NCBI GenBank assembly: GCA_031287285.1
Contig: JAITTC010000052.1
Location: 1 to 14,986, forward strand
Length of the DNA: 14,986 nucleotides
Direction of reading: 5' to 3'
From: Christensenellaceae bacterium
GTDB lineage: Bacteria > Bacillota > Clostridia > Christensenellales > UBA1750
In this document: one piece after another, positions 6,489 to 12,683 of the stretch
Numbering within the stretch: the first letter of the stretch is position 1
How the letters are laid out: the number at the start of each line of letters is the position of its first letter
Translations under genes and position numbers: made by a program
The notes under the pieces: model-generated
What the model was told of the DNA's origin: nothing
The model's database searches: none
Seen by the model: the letters and a program-made list of their open reading frames with translations, nothing else

Positions 6489-8306
6489 TTAGATCAGCTT
6501 GGCCAGCAGCGCCGTGGTGCGCAGCAGGAACTCGGTCATTTTCTCTGGGATCAGCGGCTGGAGCGAGAGCTCCGCCAGGTCGCGAATCTCAAGGCAAAGC
6601 GCCCTCGTATCGTCGCTTTGCTCGCGGCCGACGAGCCCCGAAACCAGCGGGTGCGCGAGGTTCAGCGCCAAGGTGCTGGGGATTGGAAAGTCCGGCATAG
6701 AGCCGCCGTAGAGCCGCATGGCCTCCGCATAGCGGCGCAGATTCTCATCCTGCAAAAGCAGGGCCGGCAGGGCGTTTTCGCGTAGGCGCTCGACGCGGAT
6801 CTGTGCGCTTTCGTCGCCCAGCGCCCATTTAAAGAGCGTTTCGAGCGCGGAGGCGTCCTCGGCCGAAACCTCGCCCTCGCCCTTCAGCGCGTCGCTGAGC
6901 TGGGAGTCCACCCGAATGAACCGAAGCCCGGGGTTTTTGCCCTCGATCTGCTGAATGAAGGCGTTGTCGATCGGCGTGCCGAGCAGAACGACGTCCATGC
7001 CCTCATACAGGCTCAGCGCCAGGGAATGCCCCTGCTGGTTCGGCGCGTAAAAGACCTGGTTTTCGTGGCCTTCCTTGGCGCGCTCCAAAACCTCCTGCAG
7101 AGTGAGCGATTCCCCCTTGCTGGTCTGGTAGAGCAGGCAGTCCTTCATGCGCTCGTAGAACTTCTCGTCCCGGATGCAACCATATTTGATGAAGAAATGA
7201 AGATCGTCCCAATACCCTTCGTAGGCCTTGCGGTCCTCCTTAAACAGGGCGGTGAGCCGGTCGGCCACCTTGCGCGTGATGTAGTCCGAAATCCGCCTGA
7301 CGTAGCCGTCGTTTTGCAAAAACGATCGGGAAACGTTCAGCGGCAGATCCGGGCAGTCGATCACGCCCTTGAGCAGCAGCAAAAACTCGGGGATGACCTC
7401 CTTGATGTTATCGGCCACGAAGACCTGGTTGGAATAGAGCTTGACCTGCCCTTCGTTGCCGATGCTCTCTGGCCGCACGCGCGGGAAGTAGAGAATCCCC
7501 TTGAGATTGAAGGGGTAATCGACGTTGAGATGGATCCAAAAGAGGGGCTCCTCAAAGTCCATGAAGATTTCGCGGTAAAAGGCCTTGTATTCGCCCTCTG
7601 TGCAGCCAGAGGGCTGCTTTGTGTAGAGCGGGCTTGGCGTATTGACCGGTTTTTCCTCGGCCTTTTCGCCCTCTTCTGCTTCTTCCCCAGCTTTCGCTTC
7701 TTCCGGGCCTTCTTCGCGCAGATAGATGGGCACCTGCAGGAAGGAACAGTACTTGAGCAGGAGCTCGCGCATGGCAGGGCCCTCCAGGAAGGCCTTCGCT
7801 TCCGCGTTTAGGTATAGCTTGATGGTGCTGCCGACCGAAGCGCGCTCAATCTCCTCCATCGCGTACTCCATGCCGCCCTCGCTCTCCCAAGCGGCGGCCG
7901 GGCCGCCCTGCGCCGACAGCGTTTCGATCCGCACCTTTTCGGCCACCATGAAGGCGGAATAAAAGCCAAGGCCGAAATGCCCGATGATCTGCTCGCCGCT
8001 CTCGCTTAGCTTTTCTAAAAACTCGCTCGCGCCCGAAAAGGCGATTTGGTTGATGTATTTCTTGATTTCTTCGGCCGTCATACCAATGCCATTATCGATA
8101 AACGAGAGGGTGTTTTCGCTCTTGTTCACGATCACTTCAACGCGCGGCGCTTCGCCCCCCATGAGGCCCAGCGCGCGGCGCTTGGCGATTGCATCGGCGG
8201 CGTTTGAGCAAAGCTCGCGCACGAAGATATCTTGATCTGAATACAGCCACTTCTTGATGATGGGCAATAGGTTTTCCGCGTGGATCGACAGGCTGCCCCT
8301 TTCCAT
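6489..8306 (-). CDS. htpG: Chaperone HtpG (bacterial Hsp90)
   Basis: The protein has 605 residues, close to the usual 610-635. The N-terminal GHKL ATPase domain shows ELCSNAADA (31-39, with the catalytic Glu and the Mg-coordinating Asn), DNGIGM (71-76), the lid motif GHFGLGFYSAF (109-119) and GSTIKLYL (159-166). An acidic, low-complexity linker (about 197-222, EE/AE/GE-rich) leads to the middle domain with LYSNQVFVADN and the NVSRSFLQ loop whose Arg (about 327) contacts ATP. The C-terminal dimerisation domain ends in FLLRTTALLAKLI. It acts as a cytosolic ATP-dependent homodimeric chaperone. The ATG follows GAAGGAG at 11 nt. It is transcribed alone from the promoter at 8342-8370, divergent from the pst-like operon; no CIRCE element is seen. 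Confidence 0.97.
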   Translation of the reverse strand: MERGSLSIHAENLLPIIKKWLYSDQDIFVRELCSNAADAIAKRRALGLMGGEAPRVEVIVNKSENTLSFIDNGIGMTAEEIKKYINQIAFSGASEFLEKLSESGEQIIGHFGLGFYSAFMVAEKVRIETLSAQGGPAAAWESEGGMEYAMEEIERASVGSTIKLYLNAEAKAFLEGPAMRELLLKYCSFLQVPIYLREEGPEEAKAGEEAEEGEKAEEKPVNTPSPLYTKQPSGCTEGEYKAFYREIFMDFEEPLFWIHLNVDYPFNLKGILYFPRVRPESIGNEGQVKLYSNQVFVADNIKEVIPEFLLLLKGVIDCPDLPLNVSRSFLQNDGYVRRISDYITRKVADRLTALFKEDRKAYEGYWDDLHFFIKYGCIRDEKFYERMKDCLLYQTSKGESLTLQEVLERAKEGHENQVFYAPNQQGHSLALSLYEGMDVVLLGTPIDNAFIQQIEGKNPGLRFIRVDSQLSDALKGEGEVSAEDASALETLFKWALGDESAQIRVERLRENALPALLLQDENLRRYAEAMRLYGGSMPDFPIPSTLALNLAHPLVSGLVGREQSDDTRALCLEIRDLAELSLQPLIPEKMTEFLLRTTALLAKLI

Positions 8307-8341
8307 TTCTTCATCAGCTCCTTCACGTTTTTATGCAAAAA

Positions 8342-8370
8342 AGTATAGCACAAGATGGGGAATTTCTCAA
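8342..8370 (-). promoter_or_regulatory. htpG promoter
   Basis: On the minus strand TTGAGA (8370-8365), a 17-bp spacer ending TGC, and TATACT (8347-8342) give an extended -10 sigma-A-type promoter. The transcript start would be about 30 nt before the htpG ATG. This suggests housekeeping rather than alternative sigma control. Confidence 0.8.
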
Positions 8371-8425
8371 AGGCTTCATCGGCAATCGCCGGAATCAAAA
8401 TATTAACGCGACGTCTAGGCCGCTG

Positions 8426-8448
8426 CGCGGCAATTCCGTGCTGCCGCG
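8426..8448. repeat. Inverted repeat in the htpG-pstC intergenic region
   Basis: CGCGGCA and TGCCGCG form a perfect 7-bp stem with a 9-nt loop. No T tract follows on either strand, so it is not a standard terminator; it may be a structural or protein-binding site between the divergent promoters. Confidence 0.4.
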
Positions 8449-8471
8449 GAAATAGCGCCGTGCCCAGGCCG

Positions 8472-8512
8472 ATTTTACCACAAAGCCAAGCTTATTTTAC
8501 CACAGTTTAACC
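8472..8512 (+). promoter_or_regulatory. Direct-repeat operator candidate (Pho-box-like) upstream of the pst-like operon
   Basis: ATTTTACCACA occurs twice, at 8472-8482 and 8494-8504, exactly 22 bp apart (about two helical turns). A third related half-site, TTTAACC, follows at 8506-8512. The TTTACC/TTTAAC hexamers resemble the TTAACA-type direct repeats bound by PhoP-family response regulators just upstream of -35 elements. The gene context (pst/phoU) supports this, but the match is inferred. Confidence 0.45.
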
Positions 8513-8521
8513 TCCCCCGGC

Positions 8522-8549
8522 TTGCGAAAAAGGGGGCAGTCCTTAATAT
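8522..8549 (+). promoter_or_regulatory. Candidate promoter of the pst-like operon
   Basis: TTGCGA (8522-8527), a 16-bp spacer and TAATAT (8544-8549) lie directly downstream of the direct repeats. An overlapping TATTAA at 8547-8552 is an alternative -10. The leader to the ATG at 8611 would be about 55 nt. Confidence 0.5.
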
Positions 8550-8610
8550 TAATAAGGATGAGCTGCGGGCAAGCGGGCCCGCCTCCCCGAATCGGCAAAA
8601 GGAAGTGCGA

Positions 8611-9387
8611 ATGAACCAAGCTCTGCAAAAGAGGGCGCCCGGCCTGCGCCTCGGCGCCGCCTATCTTCTGCTCCCCGCGGGTTTCTTTCTGCTTTGCGCC
8701 TCCGTTTCGGCCACGCTTTGGGCCAAGGGCGCGGCAGAGAGCTTTGCTTCGCTGCTGGCGCTGCTCTGGCGGCTTTTGGGCTTCACCGCCTTAAGCGCGC
8801 TGTTTGGGGCCTGCGCCGCGCTTTTGCTGGCGCTTGGTTTTTGCCTATTCATCCTCTATATTGCGCCCAATCGCCTGCGCGCCGGGCTTGGCCGGCTTTG
8901 CTGGGTTCTGGGCGCCGTGCCGGCCGTGGTCATGGGCTTTCTTGGCTGCCGCTACATCCTCCCCGCCGCGCCAAGCGCCTTTTGGGGCCTGAGCCTGACG
9001 CTCTGCTTCATGCTGATCCCAAGGCTCACGGCTGAAATCCTCCCCTGCCTCTCGCCGGCGCGCACCGACGGCCTGCTGGCAGCCTCCAAGGCGCTCGGCG
9101 CCTACCCCTACCAAAGCGTGCTGCGCTTCCTGCTGCCGAGCAGCGCACGGGATCTGGCCTTGCCCGCGCTGCGGGCGCTGTCAAGAAGTCTAAGCGAAGG
9201 CGTGGCGGTGCTGATCGCCCTGAGTTTCTTCGAAGAAGGGCCCCGCACTTTGGCCACCGCGCTGATGCGCGCGCTGGGCGCCGGAAGCGGCCTGCCCGAG
9301 GTGCTTTCCTATCTTTTCATGCTGCTTGCCCCCTTGAGCGTGGTCTATTCGCTGAGCTTTTCCATCAAAGAGCTGCAAACGCCATGA
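8611..9387 (+). CDS. pstC: PstC-like phosphate ABC transporter permease, short and divergent
   Basis: The protein has 258 residues from ATG 8611, with GGA 7 nt upstream; an in-frame GTG at 8605 overlaps the site. It is very hydrophobic with about six membrane helices. LGAVPAVVMGFLG (100-112) matches the PstC IPSVVYGFFG segment. The EAA-type coupling loop is AASKALGAYPYQSVLRFLLP (157-176). SRSLSEGVAV (191-200) aligns with the PstC GRAxGETMAV motif and keeps its Arg and Glu, residues known to matter for transport, but loses both Gly and the Thr. Typical PstC proteins have about 300 residues, so the N-terminal part is reduced. It is the first gene of the operon, with no PstS gene before it, and its stop overlaps the next start (ATGA). 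Partner assignment rests on order and these motifs. Confidence 0.8.
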   Translation: MNQALQKRAPGLRLGAAYLLLPAGFFLLCASVSATLWAKGAAESFASLLALLWRLLGFTALSALFGACAALLLALGFCLFILYIAPNRLRAGLGRLCWVLGAVPAVVMGFLGCRYILPAAPSAFWGLSLTLCFMLIPRLTAEILPCLSPARTDGLLAASKALGAYPYQSVLRFLLPSSARDLALPALRALSRSLSEGVAVLIALSFFEEGPRTLATALMRALGAGSGLPEVLSYLFMLLAPLSVVYSLSFSIKELQTP

Positions 9388-10181
9388 TGACCAGAGAACA
9401 GTGCCTGAATTTCTGCTTTCTCTGCCTTTGCGCCCTGCTTTCGCTGCTGGCGCTTGGGCTCTTCTTTTGGCCGGTGCTGCGCCTTTGCCTTGACGCGGCG
9501 GCCCTTTTTCTTAAGGGGCGGCCGATGCTTTCGGGCCTTGGGCTAAATCTCCTCTTCAGCCTGCGAACCCTTGCGCTGGTGCTGCTTCTCGTCGCGCCGA
9601 TCGCCTTTTTCATCGCCTCCAGAAGCTACCGCCACGCGGGGCTGCGGGGCCTTCGGGCGACGCTCGGCGTGCTTTCTTGGCTGCCCGCTGTGTTCCTTGG
9701 CCTCTTGGCCAGGCTACTCTTTGCTGAGGTCCTGGGCAAGGGCGTGCCGGCCGCTGCGCTTACGCTGATTTTTTTCGTGCTGCCCTCCCTCACCGTTCGC
9801 TTTGAAGACGCGCTGCGCGCGGTGCCTAAGTCCATTCGCCAGGCGGGGAAGATGCTCGGCGCGACCGACAGCTCGATCCTGTTCCGCCTGGTCGCGCCAA
9901 GGGCCGCCGGGGCGCTCGGGCGAGCGCTGGTGCTTTGCACCGAGCGGATTTTGGGCGAAGCGACCGCGCTTTTGATGCTCTATGGCGCGGTGCCGGAGGG
10001 GAACATGCTCTCGCTGGAGCTTTACCGGCTGTTTTCGCTGCAAAGGGAGGATTCGCTCCTGCTGGCGCTGCTCCTGGCCTTGATCCTTTGCGCGCTTCGA
10101 TTGGTCGTTTCTCACCGCTGGGATGGTTCCTCGCGCAGCGACTTTACGCCTTCTGCTGATTCCACACGGAAAGGGAGTTGA
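9384..10181 (+). CDS. pstA: PstA-like phosphate ABC transporter permease, divergent
   Basis: The protein has 265 residues and overlaps the upstream gene by four bases (ATGA), so the two are translationally coupled. It has about six membrane helices. SWLPAVFLGLLARLLF (98-113) corresponds to the PstA PSIVYGLFG region. KSIRQAGKMLGATDSSILFR (149-168) is the EAA coupling loop with the conserved LGAT. ERILGEATALL (187-197) aligns with the PstA ARxxGETAPLL motif and keeps the Arg, the Gly and the Glu while Pro is lost. The C-terminal tail after the last helix is polar (SSRSDFTPSADSTRKGS) and longer than needed. It would pair with the PstC-like protein to form the membrane channel. Confidence 0.82.
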   Translation: MMTREQCLNFCFLCLCALLSLLALGLFFWPVLRLCLDAAALFLKGRPMLSGLGLNLLFSLRTLALVLLLVAPIAFFIASRSYRHAGLRGLRATLGVLSWLPAVFLGLLARLLFAEVLGKGVPAAALTLIFFVLPSLTVRFEDALRAVPKSIRQAGKMLGATDSSILFRLVAPRAAGALGRALVLCTERILGEATALLMLYGAVPEGNMLSLELYRLFSLQREDSLLLALLLALILCALRLVVSHRWDGSSRSDFTPSADSTRKGS

Positions 10182-10186
10182 AAGGG

Positions 10187-10954
10187 ATGCCCGCAGCGCT
10201 CAGCGTTTCAGGCCTGAACCTCCGCTATGGAAGCCAAGAGGTTTTGCTCGATTTGAGCCTTGAGATCCTGCCCGGGCATATTTTGGCGCTGATCGGCCCC
10301 GAGGACGGGGGCAAGAGCAGCCTTTTGCGCGCCATCAACCGAATGGCAGACGAAGAAGGCGCCTCTTACTGCGGCAATATCCTCTTAAACGGCGAAAGCA
10401 TCTTCTTAAAGGACGCGGTCGCCCTGCGGAGGGTGATCGGCATGGTGCCGCCCACGCCGGTGCTCTTCAGGGGCTCGGTTTTCGATAATATCGTCGCCGG
10501 CCTCAGGCTTCAGGGCAGGCGCGGGGAGGCGGAGCTTCGCGGCTTGGCCGAAAGCGCGCTGGAGCAGATGGGCCTTGCGAAAGAATACGCCCCCCTCCTT
10601 GGCGAAAGGGCGGAATCGCTGCCCTTGCCCGCCAAGCAGATGGTGGCCTTCCTGCGCGCGCTGGCCCTGGAGCCTGAACTCCTTCTGCTCGACGAGCCCG
10701 CCCGCTCGCTGGACGCTGCGGGCACGGCCCATATGGAAGAGGCGCTGTGCCGCATCAAGAAGCGCTGCACCATCCTGCTGGCCACCAATACCCTGCAGCA
10801 GGCGGGCCGCATCGCGGATGAAACCGCTCTGCTCATCGACGGGCGCATCGTGGAATACGGCGAAACCGCCGAGCTCTTTTCCAATCCGCGCGCAAGGCAG
10901 ACCGAGGATTACCTCACCGGCCGCTACCGCGAAAAAGTCTCGCTTTCCCTTTAA
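10187..10954 (+). CDS. pstB: PstB-like ABC ATPase with degenerate nucleotide-binding motifs
   Basis: The protein has 255 residues from ATG 10187 (GGGAG 9 nt upstream; TTG 10178 is an alternative). The overall pattern is PstB: Tyr14 of the A-loop, AINRM after Walker A, VFDNIVAGLR after the Q-loop, RALALEPELLLLDEP with Walker B Asp169/Glu170, SLD D-loop, and LQQAGRIADETA. Four motifs deviate. Walker A is GPEDGGKSS (37-45) with Asp for the middle Gly of GPSGCGKST. The Q-loop has Pro89 in GMVPPTP where PstB has GMVFQKP. The signature is LPLPA (145-149) instead of LSGGQ. The H-loop is ATNTLQQA, with Asn201 for His. The frame is otherwise intact and looks selected. ATP binding may persist, but normal dimer hydrolysis is doubtful; it may work in sensing or with altered coupling. 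Confidence 0.82.
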   Translation: MPAALSVSGLNLRYGSQEVLLDLSLEILPGHILALIGPEDGGKSSLLRAINRMADEEGASYCGNILLNGESIFLKDAVALRRVIGMVPPTPVLFRGSVFDNIVAGLRLQGRRGEAELRGLAESALEQMGLAKEYAPLLGERAESLPLPAKQMVAFLRALALEPELLLLDEPARSLDAAGTAHMEEALCRIKKRCTILLATNTLQQAGRIADETALLIDGRIVEYGETAELFSNPRARQTEDYLTGRYREKVSLSL

Positions 10955-10983
10955 TTTAAGCGTTTCAAAGAAAGGGCCACAAA

Positions 10984-11643
10984 ATGCGAACGATGTTTGA
11001 ACAGGAACTGCGCGACCTGCAGCGCGATGTCTTCCGCTTGGGGAACCTCGTATGCGATACCCTGGCCGAAATGCTCACCGCCGGGTATCGGCGCGACTTC
11101 GTGGCAATCGAAAGGCTTTATGAAAACGACGTGCGGGCCCGCGAGGCCCGTATGAAGCTCAACGAGCGCGTCGTGCGCGTCGTGGCCACGCAAAGCCCCC
11201 TGGCGGCGGACCTTCGCAACCTGTTCTTCCTTACGCACATGGCGGATGAACTGCTGCGCATCTCGGCGCAATGCACCGGCATCGGCCACGTTTGCCTGAA
11301 GGCCGACGAGGAGATCGCCCTCTTTGAGGAGGATATCTTCCACATGGGGCAGCTCGCCGTCGCCATGCTCGACGGGGCCCTTGGCGCCGCGATTCGCGGC
11401 GATGAAGAGATCCTGGGCGCAACCATCGCCATGGACGACGAGATCGACATCGCCTACGAGCAGATCTCCCGCGAATGCAGCACCCGAATGGACGCGAGGG
11501 ATTGCGAAAAAACCGCCCCGGTGCTCAGCGCCTATAAGCTGGCGCGCCGCATGGAGATCATCGGCGACAGCATCGTGAATCTTTGCCGCTGGTGGCTTTT
11601 CTTCAACGGCTGCCGCGATTCCGCAGCCGATATTCGGGTATGA
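10984..11643 (+). CDS. phoU: PhoU-like phosphate signalling regulator, one metal motif lost
   Basis: The protein has 219 residues, the usual PhoU length, made of two three-helix repeats. It starts MRTMFEQELRDL with AAAGGG 7 nt upstream. Diagnostic segments are QSPLAADLRNL (70-80, from the PhoU QxPxAxDLR motif) and MDDEIDIAYEQI (150-161). The second-repeat motif RRMEIIGDSIVN (188-199) keeps the ExxxD metal ligands (Glu191, Asp195). The first repeat reads LLRISAQCTGIG (90-101) where the family has ERIGDxAxxI, so both acidic ligands are gone (Leu91, Ala95). PhoU couples the Pst transporter to the PhoR kinase and represses the Pho response when phosphate is plentiful. It lies 29 bp after the ATPase and overlaps trmN6 by four bases. 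Confidence 0.88.
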   Translation: MRTMFEQELRDLQRDVFRLGNLVCDTLAEMLTAGYRRDFVAIERLYENDVRAREARMKLNERVVRVVATQSPLAADLRNLFFLTHMADELLRISAQCTGIGHVCLKADEEIALFEEDIFHMGQLAVAMLDGALGAAIRGDEEILGATIAMDDEIDIAYEQISRECSTRMDARDCEKTAPVLSAYKLARRMEIIGDSIVNLCRWWLFFNGCRDSAADIRV

Positions 11644-12398
11644 CGCCCCAGAACTACCTTCGCGAGGGCGAGAGGATCGACGATTTGCAAACGGCAGGGC
11701 TGCGGATACTCCAGCACCCTGCCAGGTTTTTATTCGGCACCGATTCGGTGCTGCTGGCGCACTTCGCGCATGCGCCCAAGGGCTCCAGCTGGATGGATCT
11801 TGGCACGGGAACCGGGATTTTGCCCCTTTTGATCCTCGCGCGAAGGCCGCTTGACCGCTTTGACGCGGTGGAAATCCAAAAGGCCGCGGCGGATATGGCT
11901 GCGCGCTCGGTGGCGCTCAACGGCCTTGGGGAGCGCATCGCCGTGCACCCCATGGATATGCTCGACGCGCCCGCGTTTTTTGGCCATGGGCGCTTTGACG
12001 CGGTCGTCTGCAATCCGCCCTATGGCAAGCGCGGCGGCTCGCTGCATAATCCAAACCTCGCCATCGCAATCGCGCGGCACGAGGTCGCCATCACCCTGCC
12101 CCAGGTCGTTTCCGTGGCGGGGAAGCTCCTGAAAAACGGCGGGGGCTTCTTCCTCACTCACCAGGCCGAGCGCTTTTTCGAGCTGGCAGCCCTTCTGCAG
12201 GCCGAAAAGCTCGAGCCCAAGCGGGTGCGGCTTTTGCACCCGGCGCCCGGCAGGCCGGCGCACTTGGTGCTGGTCGAAAGCGTGAAGCTGGCAAAGGGCG
12301 GGGCAAGCTTTTTGCCGCCCTTGTTCATTCACGATGCGAGCGGCCAGGTCAGCGAGGAAATGCGCGCCATCTATGCGGGCGAGCACGACATTCTTTAA
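11640..12398 (+). CDS. trmN6: tRNA1(Val) A37 N6-methyltransferase-like protein (TrmN6/YfiC type)
   Basis: The protein has 252 residues from ATG 11640, which overlaps the phoU stop as ATGA. It begins with the Firmicutes TrmN6 pattern ERIDDLQTAGLRILQHPARFLFGTDSVLL split over residues 11-39. The SAM-binding motif I is DLGTGTGILPLL (53-64), followed by an acidic VEIQ strand end. NPPYGK (125-130) is the catalytic NPPY of N6-adenine methyltransferases, and a family His/Glu-containing RHEV segment follows. It probably methylates an adenine of a tRNA in the cytosol. It has no functional tie to phosphate uptake but is translationally coupled to phoU. Its last 58 codons are duplicated 243 bp downstream; the TAA stop at 12396 is followed in frame by an open 80-codon stretch covering that copy. 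Confidence 0.87.
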   Translation: MTPQNYLREGERIDDLQTAGLRILQHPARFLFGTDSVLLAHFAHAPKGSSWMDLGTGTGILPLLILARRPLDRFDAVEIQKAAADMAARSVALNGLGERIAVHPMDMLDAPAFFGHGRFDAVVCNPPYGKRGGSLHNPNLAIAIARHEVAITLPQVVSVAGKLLKNGGGFFLTHQAERFFELAALLQAEKLEPKRVRLLHPAPGRPAHLVLVESVKLAKGGASFLPPLFIHDASGQVSEEMRAIYAGEHDIL

Positions 12399-12674
12399 AG
12401 CCACTTCCCGTTCCGGCGCGGCCCTTCGCGCTTCGCCCATAGAGTAATATCGAGGATCAACAGACGGGTGCGGCTTTTGCACCCGGCGCCCGGCAGGCCG
12501 GCGCAGCTGGTGCTGGTCGAAAGCGTAAAGCTGGCAAAGGGCGGGGCAAGCTTTTTGCCGCCCTTGTTCATTCACGATGCGAGCGGCCAGGTCAGCGAGG
12601 AAATGCGCGCCATCTATGCGGGCGAGCACGACATTCTTTGAAGGCCCTTTTCATTCCGGCGCGGCCCTTCGCGC
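12222..12674 (+). repeat. Direct duplication of the trmN6 3' end, offset 243 bp
   Basis: 12222-12431 recurs as 12465-12674 without gaps. The coding part (58 codons) differs at three positions, only one of which changes an amino acid (His to Gln); the stop differs (TAA versus TGA). The 33 bp after the stop is more diverged at first (about five differences in 16 bp) and then identical. The 33 bp between the copies (12432-12464) is not part of the repeat, so this is not a simple head-to-tail duplication. Confidence 0.95.
12465..12641 (+). pseudogene. Duplicated C-terminal fragment of trmN6
   Basis: This encodes RVRLLHPAPGRPAQLVLVES and onward to AGEHDIL then TGA, the last 58 residues of the adjacent methyltransferase. 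It has no ribosome binding site and no catalytic motif, so it is most simply a remnant. The frame is the same as that of trmN6 and no stop lies between the trmN6 TAA and this TGA, so stop-codon read-through would give a C-terminally extended protein. Confidence 0.8.
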
Positions 12675-12679
12675 CTTTT
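12656..12679 (+). terminator. Intrinsic terminator after the pst-phoU-trmN6 operon
   Basis: GGCGCG, a six-base loop and CGCGCC are followed by TTTT. It lies 16 bp after the stop of the duplicated fragment. A shorter version of the same hairpin follows the real trmN6 stop (12416-12431), but there the T tract is TTCG, so it is probably inactive. Confidence 0.65.
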
Positions 12680-12683
12680 GCCG

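Noticed and set aside
7026..7811. Plus-strand open frame of 261 codons inside htpG
   Set aside because: Antisense shadow of a highly conserved chaperone gene; no start signal and no family resemblance.
11730..12629. Minus-strand open frame of 299 codons opposite trmN6 and its duplicate
   Set aside because: Antisense to a gene with clear methyltransferase motifs. Its internal repeat merely mirrors the duplicated trmN6 end.
12399..12641. trmN6 continuing through its stop as a programmed read-through gene
   Set aside because: The frame is open, but the extension only repeats the protein's own C-terminus and no read-through context is recognisable. Kept as an observation, not annotated as coding.
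12222..12674. Integrase attachment sites (attL/attR) at a gene 3' end
   Set aside because: Only 33 bp separate the copies, no integrase is present, and the repeated stretch (210 bp) is much longer than usual att cores.
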